Source of the DNA: Galactobacter valiniphilus
GTDB taxonomy: Bacteria > Actinomycetota > Actinomycetes > Actinomycetales > Micrococcaceae
Length of the DNA stretch: 32,948 nucleotides
Direction of reading: 5' to 3'
NCBI RefSeq assembly: GCF_003575975.1
Contig: NZ_QQXK01000036.1
Coordinates: 1-32,948, forward strand
Made by a program: the position numbers and the translations under genes
Notes under the pieces: model-generated
What the model was told of the DNA's origin: nothing
The model's input: the letters and a program-made list of their open reading frames with translations, nothing else
The model's database searches: none
Shown here: positions 16,018 to 24,038 of the stretch, in pieces
Numbering within the stretch: position 1 is the first letter of the stretch
Layout of the letters: each line of letters begins with the position of its first letter

Positions 16018-16710
16018 GTGAAGAAGACCAGCCACATCCTGTCCGCCGCAGCCGTCCTGGCCCTGGGCGCCACCTCGCTCGTCGGTTGCGTGAGCGCCGG
16101 CGACGGCAAGACCGGCGTCTCCGTGGGCTCCGACGGCGCGGTGATCTCCGCCCCCGGCGTGACGGTGTCCGGCGGTGCCGATGGCGCCAAGGTCGAGGCG
16201 CGCGACGCCACCGTGAGCGCCGGAAGCGATGGTGCCTCGATCGCCGCGAGCGAGAGCACGGAGGGCGTCGCCGACATCACGCCGGAGGCCACCGCGTCCG
16301 GTGCGGCCGAGGCGTCGGCCACAGACGGCGCATCGGGAGGCGCGGCCGGGGAGTCGGGCGGCCCCCTGCCCCTGCACATCGGCTGGGAGGAGCTCGTGAC
16401 CGAGGAAGTCGAGTGCACAGGCGGCGTCGCCACCGTCGAGACCACGGGCGCCATCGTCAAGCTGCTGCAGCCGTGCAAGCGCGTGGTGGTGGACGCGACG
16501 GGCGCCACGGTGGTGCTGACCCAGCCCGTCGACACCCTGGAGATCTCCGGGAGCGGCAACACGGTGGCCGGCGCGAAGCTGACCTCCGTCGAGATCACGG
16601 GCACCGGCAACACGGTGGCCTACGCGGGCACCAAGCCCAGCGTTGACGACCAGGGCACGGGCTCGGTCGTCTCCGCCACGCCGATCCAGCTGCCGAACGC
16701 CGCCGGATGA
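16018..16710 (+). CDS. DUF3060 lipoprotein, copy 2
   Basis: This 230-residue lipoprotein has MKKTSH followed by a hydrophobic signal and lipobox LVGC (C24). Residues about 32-80 form three imperfect repeats of about 15 residues with the core V-S-x-G-x-D-G-A-x-(I/V). After an acidic linker, the C-terminal DUF3060 domain (from about residue 118) has cysteines at 133 and 153 and strand repeats (LEISGSGNTVAGAKL, VEITGTGNTVAY) suggesting a beta-helix-like fold. GTG 16018 follows GGGGGGAAG. Its stop overlaps the ATG of an OmpR-type response regulator, so lipoprotein, regulator and kinase form one operon. The lipoprotein may therefore be a sensor partner or a marker of the envelope state sensed by that kinase; this is inference. 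Confidence 0.88.
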   Translation: MKKTSHILSAAAVLALGATSLVGCVSAGDGKTGVSVGSDGAVISAPGVTVSGGADGAKVEARDATVSAGSDGASIAASESTEGVADITPEATASGAAEASATDGASGGAAGESGGPLPLHIGWEELVTEEVECTGGVATVETTGAIVKLLQPCKRVVVDATGATVVLTQPVDTLEISGSGNTVAGAKLTSVEITGTGNTVAYAGTKPSVDDQGTGSVVSATPIQLPNAAG

Positions 16711-17438
16711 GTCGGCCCGGGCACAGGGCCTCCGTCCTGCTCGTGGACGACGACGAGGCGGTGCGGGAGACGGTGGGTGCCTACCTCTCCCGCGCAGGCT
16801 TTGCCGTGTCCACGGCGGCCGATGGCGCCCAGGGTCTGCTGGCCGTGCAGACCCAGCGCCCCGACGTGGTGGTCACGGACGTGCTCATGCCCGTGATGGA
16901 CGGCCGCGAGCTGGTCCGCCGGCTCCGGGAACGCGGCGACTGGGTCCCCGTCATCCTGCTCACCCAGGTGGGGGAGGCGGCGGAACGCTCGGCCGCCCTC
17001 GACGAGGGGGCAGACGACTACCTCAACAAGCCCTTCGACCCGCAGGAGCTGGCGTCGCGGATCAGGGCGCTGGCCCGGCGCACCGCGGCGACGCGGGGTG
17101 CCCCGGCGGACGTCCTCGTCGCCGGGCCGCGGGCCTCCGGCGCCGTGCGGCTCGAACGCATCGGGCGTCGCGTGTTCCTCGGTGAGCGCGAGGTGGCTCT
17201 GACACCGAAGGCCTTCGCCCTGCTCGAATACCTCCTGGGGTATCCGGAGGAGCTGCACAGCCGCGAGCGCCTGCTCGAACGGGTGTGGGGCTTCGAGATC
17301 GCCGTCTCCACCCGCGCGGTTGACCCCCGCGTGGCGGAGCTGGGCCGCGTGCTCGAGGACGATCCCGCCGAACCCACGCTGCTCAAGACCGTTCCCGGCG
17401 GCGGCTATCGCGTCGTCGCCGAGGTCCGCCGTGGCTGA
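16707..17438 (+). CDS. OmpR/PhoB-type response regulator
   Basis: This 243-residue regulator has a receiver domain with acidic residues D14-D16, phospho-acceptor D58 (VVVTDVLMPVMDG), T86 and K108 (YLNKPFDP). A winged-helix DNA-binding domain follows at about residues 148-240 (ALTPKAFALLEYLLGYPEELHSRERLLERVWG ... TVPGGGYRVV). The recognition helix region reads RAVDPRVAELGRVLE where most relatives have VVDVHISRLRKKL-like sequence, so its DNA site may be unusual. The ATG overlaps the lipoprotein stop (ATGA), and its TGA lies inside the start of the kinase gene. Confidence 0.94.
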   Translation: MSRPGHRASVLLVDDDEAVRETVGAYLSRAGFAVSTAADGAQGLLAVQTQRPDVVVTDVLMPVMDGRELVRRLRERGDWVPVILLTQVGEAAERSAALDEGADDYLNKPFDPQELASRIRALARRTAATRGAPADVLVAGPRASGAVRLERIGRRVFLGEREVALTPKAFALLEYLLGYPEELHSRERLLERVWGFEIAVSTRAVDPRVAELGRVLEDDPAEPTLLKTVPGGGYRVVAEVRRG

Positions 17439-18489
17439 GGGGTCAAACACCATGCACGACGACGCATCGGGGACCGCCCGCGGGCGCGCGGCGGGAGCGG
17501 GGCGGCCCGGACGCTCCTGGGGCGCGCACGTGGCGGCGGTGCTCGGCTGTGCCGGGGTCGCGGCGGGGGTGTGGCTCTGGCTGTCCCGCCCGGGGGCCTG
17601 GGTGGGCGTGGAGCTGGCCACCGGGCCGGCCGTGGCGGGCCTCGGCGTGGTGCTGGTGCTGCTCGCCACGGTGGGACGCACCGCGATCCTGCGCCGCCGC
17701 GCGGCGCTTGCCCGCGAGCGCGCCGCGGCGCTCGCGGCGGCCACGCTGGCCGCCGAGGAGGAGGCCCGGGCGGCCCGCCGGCGCTTCCTGCGGCGGCTTG
17801 ACCACGAGCTCAAGAATCCGGTCACGGCGCTCAAGGCCCTCGCGGCGCAGGGCGCCGAGGGGCTGGGCGGATACCGCGCGTGGGCCACGGCCGGCATCCA
17901 GGCGCAGCGCATGGCGCGGCTCGTCGGCGACCTACGGGGCCTCGCGGAGCTCGAGGTGAGCCAGCTGGACCTCGAACCCGTCCGCGTCGACGAGGTGGTG
18001 ACCGAGGCCCTCGACGATCTCGCGGAGGCGGGCCACGAGGCGCTGCTGCCGCAACGCGATGTGCGCGTCTACCTGCCGGTCGCGCCCTGGCCGCTGCCCG
18101 AGGTGAACGGCGACCCGGATCTGCTGCGCCTCGTCTTTCACAACGTCATCGGGAACGCGCTCAAGTACACGGCCCCGGGGGAGCGAGTGGAGATCACCGG
18201 CGTGGAGGACGCCCAGCGCGTCATCGTCGAGGTCGCCGACACGGGCCGGGGCATCCCCGAGGAGGAGGCCGAGCTCGTCTTCGAGGAGCTGGCCCGCGCG
18301 CGCAATGTCGCGGACCTGCCGGGCTCCGGCGTGGGCCTCGCGCTCGTCAAGGTGATCGTGCAGCGTCACGGCGGCGAGGTGAGCCTGCGCTCGCGCGAGG
18401 GCAGGGGCACCAGCGTGCGGATCAGCCTGCCGGCGCGCGGCGGCGAGCGGGCTGAGCCGGCACCCCGCACCACGGGGGATGCGCGTTGA
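17431..18489 (+). CDS. Sensor histidine kinase of the OmpR-type pair
   Basis: This 352-residue kinase has two membrane helices at about residues 33-51 and 62-80, joined by a loop of only about ten residues. A cytoplasmic coiled segment leads to the HisKA domain with phospho-acceptor H125 in RRLDHELKNPVTALKAL. The HATPase domain has FHNVIGNALKYTA, VADTGRGIPEEE and GSGVGLALVKVIVQRHGG. With so little outside the membrane it probably senses through the membrane or a partner; the co-transcribed lipoprotein is an obvious candidate. GTG 17431 overlaps the regulator stop by eight bases. ATG 17452, with GAGGGG about ten bases upstream, is an equally possible start, and only disordered sequence differs. 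Confidence 0.92.
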   Translation: MAEGSNTMHDDASGTARGRAAGAGRPGRSWGAHVAAVLGCAGVAAGVWLWLSRPGAWVGVELATGPAVAGLGVVLVLLATVGRTAILRRRAALARERAAALAAATLAAEEEARAARRRFLRRLDHELKNPVTALKALAAQGAEGLGGYRAWATAGIQAQRMARLVGDLRGLAELEVSQLDLEPVRVDEVVTEALDDLAEAGHEALLPQRDVRVYLPVAPWPLPEVNGDPDLLRLVFHNVIGNALKYTAPGERVEITGVEDAQRVIVEVADTGRGIPEEEAELVFEELARARNVADLPGSGVGLALVKVIVQRHGGEVSLRSREGRGTSVRISLPARGGERAEPAPRTTGDAR

Positions 18490-18516
18490 ACCAGCGCTGA
18501 CGGGTCCTCGCCGGGG

Positions 18517-18531
18517 GAGCGGTGCCCGCTC
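18517..18531. terminator. Weak hairpin between convergent genes
   Basis: GAGCGG and CCGCTC form a six-pair stem with a TGC loop in the 40-base gap between the kinase and the Rieske gene, overlapping the last bases of the latter. It is a marginal terminator. Confidence 0.3.
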
Positions 18532-18997
18532 AGAGGTAGACGAGGACCTTGTCGCCCTCGATCGCGGCGGCGAAGCGCGCCAAGGGGCGCGGCGCGGGGC
18601 CTCCCGCCACCGAGCCGTCGGCCACGTTGAAGTAGGAGTCGTGGCACGGGCAGTGGAAGCGGTTCTCGTCCCCGGCCACCACGGTGCAGCCGGCGTGCGT
18701 GCAGATCGCGCTGTAGGCCAGCACAGTGCTCTCGTCCCGGCGGTACAGGGTGACGTCCGCCTTGTTGATCTTGACCGAGGCCTGCTTCCCCACGGGGAGC
18801 TCCGAGGCGGAGAGCACCTCGTGGCCCTCGCCCGTCGCGGAGGGCTCGGCGGCCGGCTCGCTCGGGGCGGCGCAAGCGGCCAGGGTCAGGGCGGCCGCGC
18901 CGACCAGGCCACCGCCCAGCACGGCCCGGCGGCTGCGGCAGCACCCGGCGGGGGACTCGAGGGAAGCTGCGTCTGCGGCGATCTGCTCGTGGCTCAT
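18530..18997 (-). CDS. Tat-exported Rieske [2Fe-2S] lipoprotein
   Basis: This 155-residue protein has a twin-arginine motif (SRRAVLGG, R23/R24), a hydrophobic stretch and a lipobox LAAC (C42), so it should be exported folded by Tat and anchored as a lipoprotein. The Rieske fold follows. Ligands are C99 and H101 (CTHAGC) and C116 and H119 (CPCH), and C104 and C118 can form the disulfide typical of high-potential Rieske proteins. No cytochrome or oxygenase gene is adjacent, so its redox partner is unknown. Start at ATG 18997 is chosen because the signal peptide begins just after it; the open frame upstream to 19105 has no coding character. Confidence 0.93.
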   Translation of the reverse strand: MSHEQIAADAASLESPAGCCRSRRAVLGGGLVGAAALTLAACAAPSEPAAEPSATGEGHEVLSASELPVGKQASVKINKADVTLYRRDESTVLAYSAICTHAGCTVVAGDENRFHCPCHDSYFNVADGSVAGGPAPRPLARFAAAIEGDKVLVYL

Positions 18998-19107
18998 GCC
19001 GCCATTCTCCCACCGCTGCGCTGTGCGTCGACTGTGCCGCGCCCCCGCGCCCCGCGGACCGGGCGACGCGCCCTCCTGGCGCGCCCGGAGCAGTGCCCCG
19101 CACACGG

Positions 19108-19139
19108 GACGGCGCCCACCCCAGGGGGCGGGCGCCGTC
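19108..19139 (-). terminator. Terminator of the fadA-fadB operon
   Basis: GACGGCGCCC (19108-19117) pairs perfectly with GGGCGCCGTC (19130-19139). It begins about 20 bases past the fadB stop on the minus strand. Confidence 0.75.
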
Positions 19140-19159
19140 GGGCACGGAAGGAGAGAGCC

Positions 19160-21298
19160 TCAGCTGTGGAAGCGGGAACCGTTGACCCGCTCGGAGGCTC
19201 CCACCTGGTCCAGGTAGGGCGTCAGGCCGCCGATGAACATGGGCCAGCCGGCGCCCAGGATCATGCACAGGTCGATATCCTCGGCGGCGGCGACCACGCC
19301 CTCGTCCAGCATGGTCTTCACCTCCAGGGCCAGCGCGTCCTGCGTGCGGGTCAGCAGCTCCTCGCCCGTGAGCGGGGCGTCCCCGAACTCGAGCAGATCG
19401 AGCGTCGAGGCCGGGACGGAGACCGAGCCGTCCTCGCCCTTCGCCCAGATCGAGGTGACCTTGGCGTCGATGAGGCGCTGCACATTGGTGGAGAGCGGGA
19501 AGCGCTCCGGGAAGGCCGTGTGCAGGGTCTCCGAGACGTGCTGGGCCACGGGCAGGCCGACCATGGCGAGCAGGGTGAAGGGGCTCATGGGCAGGCCCAT
19601 GGGGGCGAGCGCGCCGTCCGCGACCTCGGCGGGCGTGCCGTTGTCGAAGGCCTCCTGCACCTCGTTCATGAGGCGCAGCAGGAGGCGGTTGACGACAAAG
19701 GCCGGCGCGTCCTTGACCAGCACGGCGGTCTTGCGCAGGTTCTTCGCCACCACAAAGGCCGTGGCGAGCACCTCCTGCGAGGTGGCAGGCTGGGCCACGA
19801 TCTCCACGAGCGGCATGTAGACCACGGGGTTGAAGAAGTGGAAGCCCACGAGGCGCTCGGGGTGCTTGAGCCCCGCCGCCATCTCCGTCACGGACAGTGA
19901 GGAGGTGTTGGTCGCGAGGAGGCACTCGGGGGAGACGATGGCCTCGAGCTCCGCGAACACCGCCTTCTTGACGCCGATCTCCTCGAAGACCGCCTCGATG
20001 ACCCAATCGGCGTCGGCGTAGACGGACTTGTCGACGCTGCCGCTGATGAGGCTCTTGGTGCGGTTGGCGGCGTCCTGGCTGATCTTGCCGCGCGAGAGCT
20101 GCTTGTCGATGTCGGCATGCGCGTGGGCCACGCCGCGGTCCACGCGCTCCTGATCCATGTCGGTCATCACCACCGGCACCTTGAGCTTCTGCGCAAAGAC
20201 GAGCGCGAGCTGGGCCGCCATGAGGCCGGCACCCACGACGCCGACCTTGTTGATGGGCCGGGCGAGCTTCTTGTCCGGCGCGCCGGCGGGGCGCTTGCCG
20301 CGCTTCTGCACGAGGTCGAGGAAGGCGTAGACCGTGTTGTGGAACGCCGGGGTGGCCATGAGCTCCGTGAGCGCCTCGACCTCCAGCTCGGCGGACTCGG
20401 GCTGAGTCAGGGTGCGATTGGCCTCGAGGATGTCGAGGACCCGGCCGGGGGCGGGCGCGGCGCCGGAGGTCTTGGCCTGGACCAGCGCGCGGCCCTTGGC
20501 CACGGCGGCGGCCCAGCGGGCCTCCACCTCGGGATCGGAGGGGTCGACGGCGTGGGGTCGGGTGACCTCGAGCTCTCCCGTGAGCACGCGGTCGGCCCAG
20601 AGCAGGGACTGCTCCAGGAAGTCGGCGGGCTCGAAGGTGGCGTCGGCGCCGCCCACCGCACCGAAGGCCGCCCCACCGAGGGAGCGGTTGTTGTTCAGCG
20701 GGTTCTCGATCATGACGGCCAACGCCGCCTCGGGGCCCACGAGGCGCGGGAGGCGGTAGACGCCGCCCCAGCCGGGGACGAGGCCGATGAAGGCCTCGGG
20801 CAGGCCGAGGCCCTGGGCTCCCGTGGAGACGGTGCGGTACGCGCAGGCCAGCGTCAGCTCGAGGCCGCCGCCCAGGGCGGTGCCGTTGATGAACGCGAAG
20901 CTCGGGACCCCGAGCGCCGGGAACTGGTCGTAGACGGCGTGGCCGAGCTCGGCCATGGCGCGGCCCTGGGCCTCCTCGCGCAGGGAGGAGACGGCGGAGA
21001 GGTCGGCGCCCGCCGCGAGGACGTAGCCGGAGCCGGTGACGCCCACGGCGTCGATCTCGCCGGCCGCAGCGCGGGCGGCGAGGGCCTCGACGGTGCGGCC
21101 GAGCTCGATCATGGTGGCCGGGCCCAGCGTGGCGGGGCGCGTGTGATCGTGACCGTTGTCCAGCGTGATGAGGGCGAGCGTCTTGCCGGAGGCAAGGGTC
21201 ACGTCCTGGACGAGGGAGTGGGTGACGACCTCGTCGGGAAGGATCTCGGTGAGGTGCTCGAAGCGCTCAAAGGTGGCGCTGTGCGGGGTCTGCGTCAT
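19160..21298 (-). CDS. fadB: Fatty-acid oxidation multifunctional enzyme (enoyl-CoA hydratase / 3-hydroxyacyl-CoA dehydrogenase)
   Basis: This 712-residue protein catalyses the two middle steps of beta-oxidation. The N-terminal crotonase domain has the oxyanion-hole segment NGTALGGGLELTLACA and catalytic-type glutamates E147 and E168 (GLPEAFIGLVPGWGG). The dehydrogenase half starts near residue 350 with the NAD-binding loop VGVVGAGLMAAQLAL. It continues with LATNTSSLSVTEMAA, the catalytic-histidine segment GFHFFNPVVYMPLVEIV and the C-terminal 3HCDH domains. ATG 21298 lies one base after the thiolase stop, so it is co-transcribed with fadA. Length and order match FadB-type alpha subunits. Confidence 0.95.
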   Translation of the reverse strand: MTQTPHSATFERFEHLTEILPDEVVTHSLVQDVTLASGKTLALITLDNGHDHTRPATLGPATMIELGRTVEALAARAAAGEIDAVGVTGSGYVLAAGADLSAVSSLREEAQGRAMAELGHAVYDQFPALGVPSFAFINGTALGGGLELTLACAYRTVSTGAQGLGLPEAFIGLVPGWGGVYRLPRLVGPEAALAVMIENPLNNNRSLGGAAFGAVGGADATFEPADFLEQSLLWADRVLTGELEVTRPHAVDPSDPEVEARWAAAVAKGRALVQAKTSGAAPAPGRVLDILEANRTLTQPESAELEVEALTELMATPAFHNTVYAFLDLVQKRGKRPAGAPDKKLARPINKVGVVGAGLMAAQLALVFAQKLKVPVVMTDMDQERVDRGVAHAHADIDKQLSRGKISQDAANRTKSLISGSVDKSVYADADWVIEAVFEEIGVKKAVFAELEAIVSPECLLATNTSSLSVTEMAAGLKHPERLVGFHFFNPVVYMPLVEIVAQPATSQEVLATAFVVAKNLRKTAVLVKDAPAFVVNRLLLRLMNEVQEAFDNGTPAEVADGALAPMGLPMSPFTLLAMVGLPVAQHVSETLHTAFPERFPLSTNVQRLIDAKVTSIWAKGEDGSVSVPASTLDLLEFGDAPLTGEELLTRTQDALALEVKTMLDEGVVAAAEDIDLCMILGAGWPMFIGGLTPYLDQVGASERVNGSRFHS

Positions 21299-21299
21299 G

Positions 21300-22529
21300 T
21301 CAGGCGTCCTGTCCGTACTGGGCGTGGTGGGGGTTCTCCCAGATGACCGTGCCGCCCATGCCCAGGCCGATGCACATGGTCGTCAGGCCGTAGCGCACCT
21401 CTGGGTGCTGCTCGAACTGGCGGGAGAGCTGCGTCATGAGGCGGATGCCGGAGGACGCGAGGGGGTGGCCGAAGGCGATGGCGCCGCCGTACTGGTTCAC
21501 GCGCGCGTCGTCGTCGGCGATGCCGAAGTACTCGAGGAAGGCGATGACCTGCACCGCGAAGGCCTCGTTGACCTCGAAGAGGCCGATGTCCTCGATGCTC
21601 AGCCCGGCCTGCATGAGCGCCTTCTCCGTGGAGGGAACCGGGCCGTAGCCCATGACCTGCGGCTCCACCCCGGCGAAGGCGAAGGAGACCAGGCGCATGC
21701 CGACCGGCAGCCCCAGCCGCTCGGCCGCCTCGCCCGAGGCGAGCAGCGCGGCGGTGGCGCCGTCGTTCAGACCGGAGGCGTTGCCGGCCGTGACGCGGCC
21801 GTGGGCGCGGAAGGGGGTGCGCAGCCCGGCCAGGTCCTCGAGCGTGGTGCCCGGGCGCAGGCCCTCGTCGCGCGTGCGCAGGTTCCAGCCCTCGCCCGTG
21901 CGGCGCGAGGCGACCGGCACGAGGTTCGGCTGGATGTCGCCGCGCTCGTAGGCGGCGGCGGCCTTCGCCTGGGAGGCAGCGGCGTAGGCGTCGGTGCGCT
22001 CCTTGGTCAGGCTCGGGAAGCGATCGTGGAGGTTTTCGGCCGTGTTGCCCATGTTCAGGGCCGCCGGGTCCACGAGTCGCTCGGTGACGAAGCGCGGATT
22101 GGGGTCGGCGTCGAGGCCCATGGGGTGGTGACCCATGTGCTCCACGCCGCCGGCGATGGCGACGTCGACGGAGCCGAAGGCGATGGCCCCGGCGAGCGTC
22201 GTCACGGCCGTCATGGCGCCGGCGCAGAGACGGTCGATCGCGTAACCGGGGACCGTCACGGGCAGGCCCGCGAGGAGCGACACGGTGCGCCCGAGGGTCA
22301 GGCCCTGGTCTCCGGACTGGGTCGTGGCGGCGATCGCCACCTCGTCGATGGCGGCCGGGTCGAGGTCGGGGTGGCGGCGCAGCAGCTCGCGCACCGTCTT
22401 CACGGCGAGGTCGTCGGCGCGAACGTTGGCGTACATGCCCTTGTCGCCGGCGCGGCCGAAGGGCGTGCGCACGCCGTCGACGAAGACGACGTCGCGCAGG
22501 GCGCGGTGGGGGCTGATGGCAGGTGACAC
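21300..22529 (-). CDS. fadA: Acetyl-CoA acyltransferase (3-ketoacyl-CoA thiolase)
   Basis: This 409-residue thiolase performs the last, chain-cleaving step of beta-oxidation and partners the FadB-like protein encoded just downstream. The acyl-accepting C102 lies in DRLCAGAMTA. Other active-site elements are NEAFAVQ, GGAIAFGHPLASSG (histidine) and the second cysteine in TTMCIGLGMGG near the C-terminus. The GTG start at 22529 has GGGAG six bases upstream. It is the first gene of a two-gene operon whose promoter region carries a palindrome (22627-22638). Confidence 0.95.
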   Translation of the reverse strand: MSPAISPHRALRDVVFVDGVRTPFGRAGDKGMYANVRADDLAVKTVRELLRRHPDLDPAAIDEVAIAATTQSGDQGLTLGRTVSLLAGLPVTVPGYAIDRLCAGAMTAVTTLAGAIAFGSVDVAIAGGVEHMGHHPMGLDADPNPRFVTERLVDPAALNMGNTAENLHDRFPSLTKERTDAYAAASQAKAAAAYERGDIQPNLVPVASRRTGEGWNLRTRDEGLRPGTTLEDLAGLRTPFRAHGRVTAGNASGLNDGATAALLASGEAAERLGLPVGMRLVSFAFAGVEPQVMGYGPVPSTEKALMQAGLSIEDIGLFEVNEAFAVQVIAFLEYFGIADDDARVNQYGGAIAFGHPLASSGIRLMTQLSRQFEQHPEVRYGLTTMCIGLGMGGTVIWENPHHAQYGQDA

Positions 22530-22622
22530 GGAGGACTCCCTCGTCTGCGGTTCGGTGGTGCTGGCCGGGCCGGGGGCGTCGAGGCCCCCGGAACAACCTT
22601 AAGCAGAGGTGATGCAGCTCAT

Positions 22623-22651
22623 ACGCTACTGGTGAGTAACAATGCGTGCAA
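22623..22651 (-). promoter_or_regulatory. Predicted fadA-fadB promoter
   Basis: On the minus strand TTGCAC (22651-22646) is followed after exactly 17 bases by TAGCGT (22628-22623), leaving a leader of about 85 bases before the thiolase GTG. Confidence 0.45.
22627..22638. promoter_or_regulatory. Candidate operator overlapping the fadA-fadB promoter
   Basis: TACTGGTGAGTA has exact inverted arms TACT/AGTA around a four-base centre and sits between and over the predicted -35 and -10 boxes. TetR-family repressors of acyl-CoA metabolism often use short palindromes of this general TACT-n4-AGTA type, so acyl-CoA-responsive repression is a reasonable inference. Confidence 0.4.
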
Positions 22652-22663
22652 GTGGGGGAACGA

Positions 22664-22700
22664 CGACGCCCCGGGCCCTCAAGGAGGGTCCGGGGCGTCG
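22664..22700 (-). terminator. Terminator after ribonuclease D
   Basis: CGACGCCCCGG (22664-22674) pairs perfectly with CCGGGGCGTCG (22690-22700), 25 bases past the rnd stop on the minus strand. Confidence 0.8.
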
Positions 22701-22724
22701 GGCGCGGGGCCGGGAGTCGGTCGC

Positions 22725-23990
22725 TCAGTCCAGCGGGTCGGGGTCGAGGAAGGCGACCGTCAGGACGGCTGCCGTGCGGTCGATCTGCCACGGGCGGGCG
22801 CCGAGCTCGGCCAGGCAGGCCCGAATGCTGTCGAGGTCGATCACGGCCGGCGGTTGCCAGCACAGGGCCTTGAGCGTGGCCGGCGTGAGCAGATTCTCCG
22901 AGGGCATGCCGAGCTTCTCTGCCTCCCGCGCGAGGCGGGCCCGCGCGGTCTGGAAGCGGGCGGCGGCCTCGGGGTGGCGATCGGGCCACGAGCGCGGCGG
23001 CGGGGGCGTGTTGCTCTTGACGTGCAGCGGCGGCAGCTCGGTGGTGGTGCGGGCGCGCTGCAGGGCCGCGAGCCAGCGCGGCGCCTCCTTGGCCGCGAGG
23101 CGACCGACGAAGCCCGAGGTGCTGATCAGCTGGGGAACCGTGCGCGGCATGGCCTTGGCCGCCGCGATGATGGCGGAGTCCGGCAGCAGGCGCCCGGGAG
23201 CGCGGTCGCGCGTCTTGGCCACGTGCTCGCGCTCCTCCCAGAGCTCGCGCACCGCGGCGAGCTGGGCCGGCTTGCGCAGCTGATGCAGGCCGTGGGTGCG
23301 GCGCCAGGGGTCCTGCCGCGGGGACGGGTCCGGTGCCACGCGCTCGGCCTCGAACTCCTGCGCCGCGATCTCGTCCTTGCCCTGCCCATGCAGGAGTGCA
23401 CCCATCTCCTCGCGCAGCTCGATGAGCACCTCGACGTCGAGCGCTGCGTAGTTGAGCCACGGCTCGGGCAGCGGTCGCGTGGACCAGTCGGCGGCCGAGT
23501 GCTCCTTGGCGAGCTTGAGGCCGAGCATGGTCTCGACGACGGGGCCGAGGCCCACGCGGGGCAGGCCGGCCAGGCGCGCCGCGAGTTCGGTGTCGAAGAG
23601 GGCATCGGGGGCCATCCCGACCTCGTGGAGGCAGGGGAGGTCCTGGTGGGCGGCGTGCAGGATCCACTCGACGCCGCGCAGGGCGTCGTTGATGGGGGCG
23701 AGGTCCTCGAAGGCCTCCGGATCGATCAGGATGGTGCCGGCGCCCTCGCGGCGCAGCTGCACCAGGAAGGCGCGCTGGCCGTAGCGGAATCCGGAGGCGC
23801 GCTCGGCGTCCACGGCGACGGGGCCGGTGCCGGCCGCGAGGGCCGCGGCGGCGCGCTCGAGGGCCTTGGGGTTGTCGATGACGAAGGGGATGCCCTCGGC
23901 TGGCGCGCTCAACGGAACCAGGAGGTCCGGATCGCGCTGGGGGATCTGTCCGGCGGCAAGCACCGAGATGTCGGCTGGGGTGGCGGTCAT
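22725..23990 (-). CDS. rnd: Ribonuclease D with HRDC domain
   Basis: This 421-residue 3'-to-5' exoribonuclease acts in RNA trimming, classically of tRNA 3' ends. The DEDD nuclease domain shows VAVDAERASGF (motif I), ILHAAHQDLPCLHE (motif II) and LNYAALDVEVLIEL (motif III with the YxxxD of the DEDDy group). An HRDC-type helical domain follows (LWEEREHVAKTRDRAPGRLLPDSAI). A TAGAAT -10 box at 24006-24001 overlaps an upstream ATG at 24002, so I place the start at ATG 23990, which a transcript from that box can include. DUF3000 lies just upstream on the same strand, a pairing common in actinobacteria. Confidence 0.92.
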   Translation of the reverse strand: MTATPADISVLAAGQIPQRDPDLLVPLSAPAEGIPFVIDNPKALERAAAALAAGTGPVAVDAERASGFRYGQRAFLVQLRREGAGTILIDPEAFEDLAPINDALRGVEWILHAAHQDLPCLHEVGMAPDALFDTELAARLAGLPRVGLGPVVETMLGLKLAKEHSAADWSTRPLPEPWLNYAALDVEVLIELREEMGALLHGQGKDEIAAQEFEAERVAPDPSPRQDPWRRTHGLHQLRKPAQLAAVRELWEEREHVAKTRDRAPGRLLPDSAIIAAAKAMPRTVPQLISTSGFVGRLAAKEAPRWLAALQRARTTTELPPLHVKSNTPPPPRSWPDRHPEAAARFQTARARLAREAEKLGMPSENLLTPATLKALCWQPPAVIDLDSIRACLAELGARPWQIDRTAAVLTVAFLDPDPLD

Positions 23991-24000
23991 GATGGGCGCC

Positions 24001-24006
24001 ATTCTA
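24001..24006 (-). promoter_or_regulatory. -10 box (TAGAAT) of rnd
   Basis: TAGAAT ends ten bases before ATG 23990 and overlaps the alternative ATG at 24002, arguing for the shorter protein and a leaderless or near-leaderless message. Confidence 0.45.
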
Positions 24007-24038
24007 GTCGCTCGGCATGGCGCGGCACGTGGGACGCA

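Noticed and set aside
18998-19105. N-terminal extension of the Rieske protein
   Set aside because: The twin-arginine signal must be near the N-terminus, so ATG 18997 is preferred; the extension is arginine-rich readthrough of GC-rich DNA.
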